Shown piece after piece: positions 60,229 through 64,000 of a DNA stretch of 64,000 nucleotides. Each line of letters opens with the position of its first letter. Position 1 is the first letter of the stretch. A program made the position numbers and the translations under genes. The notes beneath the pieces were generated by a model that searched no databases, was not told the origin of the DNA, and worked only from the letters and a program-made list of their open reading frames with translations. The DNA comes from Winogradskya consettensis (GTDB lineage: Bacteria > Actinomycetota > Actinomycetes > Mycobacteriales > Micromonosporaceae). The stretch lies in contig NZ_BOQP01000006.1 in the NCBI RefSeq assembly GCF_018332715.1, positions 62,001 to 126,000 of the forward strand, read 5' to 3'.

Positions 60229-61613
60229 CAGCGCTCCAGAGCCTCGGACACCTCGAACTCAGCTATTTCGCTGGGACTGACCACAGCTCCCGGCTGGAGC
60301 TCGGAGCCTGCCGTCGGAGGGGGACCGGTGAGGTGCCGGTACTTGCTGATCCGGCTGCGTCCCTGCCCGCCGCCGACCCGTGTCGCGACGTCCATGTAGA
60401 TGGCGTCTCGTCGCAGCCCATCGCTGGTCGGGTCGAGGGCTCGGAGGATGGCCGGTGAATGGCTGCTCACAATGAGCTGCGTCAGCTTCTCGCCGCGTCC
60501 CTCTCCCCGTACTTGGACTCCTCTCCTGACCAGCTCCCGGAGAGAACTCACGAACTGGGTGAGACGACCAGGGAAGATGCCGTTCTCCGGCTCCTCGAAG
60601 CAAATCAATCCGGCGCCCGCAGGGTCGTAGAGCGCTGCGAGGAGGGCGATGGTCCGTAGCGTTCCGTCAGAAGCAACCCTGGCCGAGTAAGGCGCCTCAT
60701 CCTGCGTCACGACCTCTACTTGGCGCTGCCGCCGGGCATCGTCATCGCTCACCTGCACCCGGACGATGCCCGGGACGATGGTGGCGACGTCGGCGGACAG
60801 GTCGTTGAGGACACCGGATGGCCGGTCCGCATCGCCGCTCTCGTCGGCGATCCGCCGGAGCGTGTTGGCGAGGTGGGCGCCGTTGGCTGCGAGGGTGTCC
60901 GGGTCGTCGTACGAGTCCGGACGGCGCAACGCACTCGGGTCCAGATAGAGCAGCCGCCATGACCGCAATTCGCGCTTCAATGCGTAAAGGAGTGGGGAAT
61001 CCGCTGCCGTGGTCACCGCCGACAGCACGGTGGCGGTCGCGGCGAGAGCCGACAGATGCCTTTCGCGCTCCCGGTCATGGATGCTGAAGCGAGGCCGCCC
61101 CTGGCCATCCACATCCGTTTCCAAAAGGGCTTCCGCGCCTTGCGAATAGCGAGCGAGCGCCTTGTGACCGGCCTCGTCGAACCGCTCGATCCAGCGATCG
61201 TCGGCCCGCTTGATCTTGAAGGCGGACTCACGGACGACGAACGGCCGCAACGCTCCCGTGCGGCTCGTCCGCATCTCGATGGCGACTTCATAACGCAGGC
61301 GGGAGTGATCGACGCGGACCGAGTCCCCGAAGGCGTCCGTGACCGAGCCGTCCAGCAACACCTCGACCGCGAAGGTCATGACCTTCATCGGGGTGCCGTC
61401 GACATGACGATGGAACAGATCGGTGATGTCCCCACGCGATTGCTGCGCGGCCTCCAGCACCGGCTGCCCGGCAAGCTGTCCGATGAACTGGATGGCGTCG
61501 AACAGGTTGGACTTGCCGGCGGCGTTCCGGCCGATGATGACCAGGAACGGCGGGAGATCCAAGTGGAAGTCCCGGAACGACTTGAATCCGTCGATCTCGA
61601 TCCTGGTCAGCAT
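60228..61613 (-). CDS. AAA/SMC-like ATPase (AAA_21 type), partner of DUF4276 protein
   Basis: Encodes 461 residues from ATG 61613. MLTRIEIDGFKSFRDFHLDL is the classical RecF/OLD-like start; Walker A is GRNAAGKS (28-35), Walker B GLICFEEPENGI, and SSHSPAIL carries the H-loop; VASDGTLRTIALLAAL stands for the signature. It begins 11 bases after gatA and overlaps the DUF4276 gene by one base. ATPases of this sort pair with TOPRIM effectors in anti-phage systems. GC is lower than in gatA (38 of 60 bases at 61081-61140). Confidence 0.88.
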   Translation of the reverse strand: MLTRIEIDGFKSFRDFHLDLPPFLVIIGRNAAGKSNLFDAIQFIGQLAGQPVLEAAQQSRGDITDLFHRHVDGTPMKVMTFAVEVLLDGSVTDAFGDSVRVDHSRLRYEVAIEMRTSRTGALRPFVVRESAFKIKRADDRWIERFDEAGHKALARYSQGAEALLETDVDGQGRPRFSIHDRERERHLSALAATATVLSAVTTAADSPLLYALKRELRSWRLLYLDPSALRRPDSYDDPDTLAANGAHLANTLRRIADESGDADRPSGVLNDLSADVATIVPGIVRVQVSDDDARRQRQVEVVTQDEAPYSARVASDGTLRTIALLAALYDPAGAGLICFEEPENGIFPGRLTQFVSSLRELVRRGVQVRGEGRGEKLTQLIVSSHSPAILRALDPTSDGLRRDAIYMDVATRVGGGQGRSRISKYRHLTGPPPTAGSELQPGAVVSPSEIAEFEVSEALER

Positions 61614-61623
61614 CGGCCGCTGC

Positions 61624-63108
61624 CTACAGCTCGGGCGGGGTGAACGTGCCGACCGCTGATTCCAGGGCGGCGGCGACCCTGTACATGCGGTCGTCGGCCA
61701 TGGTGGGGGCCATGATCTGGAAGCCGACCGGGAGGCCTTCGGAGAGGCCGCACGGGACGGAGATCGCCGGGCCGCCGTAGAGGTTGGTCGGGATGGTGTA
61801 GAGGTCGGCGAGGTACATCTGGTACGGGTCGGAGGTGCGCGATCCGAACGGGAATGCGACGAACGGCGTGGTCGGGGAGATGAGGACGTCGACCTGTTCG
61901 AAGGCCTTGGTGAAGTCGCGCGTGATGAGGGTGCGGACCTTCTGGGCCTGGCCGTAGTAGGCGTCGTAGTAGCCGCTGGACAGCGCGTAGGTGCCGAGGA
62001 TGATGCGACGCTTGACCTCGGGGCCGAAGCCGCCGTCGCGGGTGAGCGACATGACCTCTTCGAGCGAGCGGTTGCCGTCGTCGCCGACGCGCAGGCCGTA
62101 GCGGACGCCGTCGAAGCGGGCCAGGTTGGAGGAGGCTTCGCTGGGGGCGATGAGGTAGTAGGCCGGGAGGGCGTACTCGAAGTGGGGGCAGGAGATCTCG
62201 ACGATCTCGGCACCCAGCTTGACGAGGGCTTCGACCGACTCGTGGAACGCCGCGATGACGCCCGGCTCGGCGCCCTCGCCCGCGAATTCCTTGACCACGC
62301 CGAGCTTGACGCCGGTCAGGTCACCGGTGGCGCCCAGGCGGGCGGCGGCGACCACGTCCGGGACGGGCTGCGGGATGGAGGTGGAGTCGCGCGGGTCGTG
62401 GCCGGCGATCACCGCGTGGAGCAGGGCGGTGTCCTCGACCGTACGGGCACAGGGCCCGGGGGTGTCCAGTGACGACGAGAAGGCGATGAGCCCGTAGCGC
62501 GAGGTGCCGCCGTAGGTGGGCTTGGCGCCGACAGTGCCGGTGACCGCGCCGGGCTGGCGGATGGACCCGCCGGTGTCGGTGCCGATGGCTAGCGGTGCCT
62601 CGTAGGCCGCGAGCGACGCCGCGCTGCCGCCGCCGGAGCCACCGGGGATGCGCCCGAGATCCCACGGGTTGTTCGTGGGGCCGTAGGCGGAGTATTCGGT
62701 GGAGGAGCCCATCGCGAACTCGTCCATGTTGGTCTTGCCGAGCATGACCATGCCGGCGCCGCGCAGGCGCGAGACGATGGTGGCGTCGTAGGGCGGCTTC
62801 CAGCCCTCGAGGATCTTGGAGGCGGCCGTGGTGGGCACGCCCTTGGTGGTGACCACGTCCTTGACCGCGATCGGCACACCGGCCAGCGGGCCGAGCTCTT
62901 CGCCCTTGCCGCGGCGGGTGTCGACGTCGGCCGCGGCGGCGAGTGCGCCCTCTCGGTCGACGTGCAGGAAGGCGTGAACGCGCTCGTCGACGGCGGTGAT
63001 CCGGTCGAGGTGCGCGGTGGTGACCTCGACGGCGGAGGCCTCGCCGGAGGAGATGAGACCGGCGATCTGGGCCGCGGTCATCCGGGTGACGTCACTCACG
63101 GCACTCAC
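61624..63108 (-). CDS. gatA: Asp-tRNA(Asn)/Glu-tRNA(Gln) amidotransferase subunit A
   Basis: Encodes 494 residues from GTG 63108; its GTGA overlaps the gatC stop. The Ser-cisSer-Lys triad of amidases is complete: K83 in AVKDVV, S158 in GGSGGGSAA and S182 in [12 protein letters not shown]. It releases ammonia from glutamine for the amidation carried out with GatB. Upstream partner gatC overlaps; downstream come the ATPase and DUF4276 genes instead of gatB. Confidence 0.97.
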   Translation of the reverse strand: MSAVSDVTRMTAAQIAGLISSGEASAVEVTTAHLDRITAVDERVHAFLHVDREGALAAAADVDTRRGKGEELGPLAGVPIAVKDVVTTKGVPTTAASKILEGWKPPYDATIVSRLRGAGMVMLGKTNMDEFAMGSSTEYSAYGPTNNPWDLGRIPGGSGGGSAASLAAYEAPLAIGTDTGGSIRQPGAVTGTVGAKPTYGGTSRYGLIAFSSSLDTPGPCARTVEDTALLHAVIAGHDPRDSTSIPQPVPDVVAAARLGATGDLTGVKLGVVKEFAGEGAEPGVIAAFHESVEALVKLGAEIVEISCPHFEYALPAYYLIAPSEASSNLARFDGVRYGLRVGDDGNRSLEEVMSLTRDGGFGPEVKRRIILGTYALSSGYYDAYYGQAQKVRTLITRDFTKAFEQVDVLISPTTPFVAFPFGSRTSDPYQMYLADLYTIPTNLYGGPAISVPCGLSEGLPVGFQIMAPTMADDRMYRVAAALESAVGTFTPPEL

Positions 63109-63404
63109 TCTTCCTCGCTCAGGATCCGGGGCACCCGGAACCGGCCCTCGGCTACGTCGGGGCCGCCTGCCAGCACTTCTTCCTGCGTAAGGCTCGGCGT
63201 CACGACGTCGTCGCGGTAGACGTTGGTCAGCGGCACGGAGTGCGACGTGGGCGGGATGTCGTCGGCCGCCACATCACCGATCCGGGCGACCGACTGCAGG
63301 ATCACGTCGAGCTGTCCGGCGAACATGTCGAGCTCATCCTCGGTCACGGCGAGCCGCGACAGGCGCGCGAGATGCGCTACCTCTTCGCGGGAGATGGCGG
63401 CCAT
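63105..63404 (-). CDS. gatC: Asp-tRNA(Asn)/Glu-tRNA(Gln) amidotransferase subunit C
   Basis: Encodes 99 residues, [25 protein letters not shown] at the start, with [15 protein letters not shown] and the closing [11 protein letters not shown]. GatC wraps around GatA and GatB and stabilises the complex. It starts the gatC-gatA-ATPase-DUF4276 run. The gap to the EAL gene upstream is only 26 bases, so its promoter may lie inside that gene. Confidence 0.96.
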   Translation of the reverse strand: MAAISREEVAHLARLSRLAVTEDELDMFAGQLDVILQSVARIGDVAADDIPPTSHSVPLTNVYRDDVVTPSLTQEEVLAGGPDVAEGRFRVPRILSEEE

Positions 63405-63430
63405 CGTGCCCCCTGGTTGGTTGATGATGC

Positions 63431-64000
63431 TTACACACCCGAGTGTATTTGGCCTTGGCAGCCGGGCAGCGGGCGGTATCGCAGCAGCCAGTCGTCGAAA
63501 TCACCGGCGGGCATCGGGCGGGCGTGGAACCAGCCCTGTGCCGCATGGCACCCGTCCGCCGCGAGCAGCCGCCAGGTCCGCTCGTCCTCGACCCCTTCGG
63601 CGACGACGCGCAGGCCGAGCGAGCCTGCCAGGTCCACCACCGACCGTACGATCGCCGCGTCCCCCCGCTCCCCCGCCATCCCCAGCACGAACGAGCGGTC
63701 GATCTTCACCTCGGACAGCGGCAACCGGCGCAGGTGCTGCAGCGAGGAATACCCCGTGCCGAAGTCGTCCAGCGAGATGGCCACGCCGGCGCGGTCCAGC
63801 CGGGTGATCGTGTCGAGGACGCGGTGCGGGTCGGCCATCAGCGCGCTCTCGGTGATCTCCAGCTGGAGGAGTTCGGGCGGGACGGCGTACCGATGAAGGA
63901 GGTCCTGGATCTCACCCACGATGCCGGGCGCGTGCAGGTCCCGGACGCTGACGTTGACCGAGGCGCGCAGCGGCCGGCCGGCGGCCTGCCAGACCGCGAC
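63431..64000 (-). CDS. EAL domain protein, C-terminal part (runs off right edge)
   Basis: The last 189 codons are present, beginning within the EAL domain: VNVSVRDLH, LEITESAL, DDFGTGYSSL, VKIDRSFV and the canonical VVAEGVEDERTW, then QGWFHARPMP. All these are the usual positions of an active cyclic di-GMP phosphodiesterase. The EAL motif itself and any GGDEF or sensor parts lie outside the window. It reads in the same direction as gatC. Confidence 0.92.
   Translation of the reverse strand, partial: VAVWQAAGRPLRASVNVSVRDLHAPGIVGEIQDLLHRYAVPPELLQLEITESALMADPHRVLDTITRLDRAGVAISLDDFGTGYSSLQHLRRLPLSEVKIDRSFVLGMAGERGDAAIVRSVVDLAGSLGLRVVAEGVEDERTWRLLAADGCHAAQGWFHARPMPAGDFDDWLLRYRPLPGCQGQIHSGV

Noticed and set aside
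60228..62213. Longer ATPase reading frame reaching into gatA
   Set aside because: The extension is low-complexity Ser/Pro/Arg text over gatA; the natural start MLTRIEIDGFKSF is at 61613.

Overview
The window is very GC-rich DNA from a filamentous actinomycete, most likely Micromonosporaceae (Actinoplanes-like). This is an inference from base composition, frequent GTG starts, ATGA/TGATG gene overlaps, the many TetR, SDR and GGDEF/EAL genes, and the clustering of branched-chain amino acid (BCAA) genes with serA and gatCAB. About sixty protein genes are supported. I see no rRNA, tRNA, CRISPR array, insertion sequence or prophage.

Left part (1-7.9 kb): the N-terminus of an OmpR-type response regulator runs off the left edge. 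It is followed by a coupled pair of M16 peptidases with a clear terminator, a six-hairpin glycosidase-like protein, a membrane-tethered EEP-family hydrolase, and a TetR gene divergent from an ABC exporter pair with an operator palindrome between them.

Metabolic core (7.9-25 kb): cimA, ilvE, leuB, serA, and the ilvB-ilvN-ilvC operon lie on the minus strand, and ilvD on the plus strand. CimA makes citramalate from pyruvate and acetyl-CoA as the entry to isoleucine. IlvBN, IlvC, IlvD and IlvE are shared by the valine, leucine and isoleucine routes. Both cimA and ilvB carry a leader peptide rich in Val/Leu/Ile codons, a pause hairpin and a Rho-independent terminator, which is the layout of classical transcription attenuation. 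Interspersed are a tyrosine phosphatase, a DUF1990 protein, a GGDEF-EAL protein and a mannosyl-3-phosphoglycerate synthase (mpgS) with a locally lower GC content.

Regulatory and accessory part (25-53.9 kb): a SpoIIE/PP2C phosphatase overlaps an Rcp1-like response regulator; a bacteriophytochrome histidine kinase lies 8 kb away. An ECF sigma factor with an NTF2-like tail has a good ECF41-type promoter in front of it and neighbours of the usual ECF41 kind (carboxymuconolactone decarboxylase, NAD(P)-binding epimerase-like protein, hydrolase, SDR). Two drug-efflux units (MFS with TetR; SMR with TetR) have recognisable operators. There is a frameshifted small gene, a second GGDEF-EAL protein with a PAS domain, a beta-propeller/MoaD-like pair, a PQQ-type sugar dehydrogenase lipoprotein and a membrane metallophosphoesterase.

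Right part (53.9-64 kb): gatB is separated from gatC-gatA by about 6 kb. Directly downstream of gatA, in the same transcription unit, sit an AAA/SMC-like ATPase and a DUF4276 (TOPRIM-like) protein. This pair resembles two-gene defence modules of the OLD/PARIS type and is the best candidate for an undescribed system here. An M1 peptidase lipoprotein, an SDR/XRE divergent pair and a MerR regulator fill the rest. The C-terminal part of a third EAL protein ends the window.
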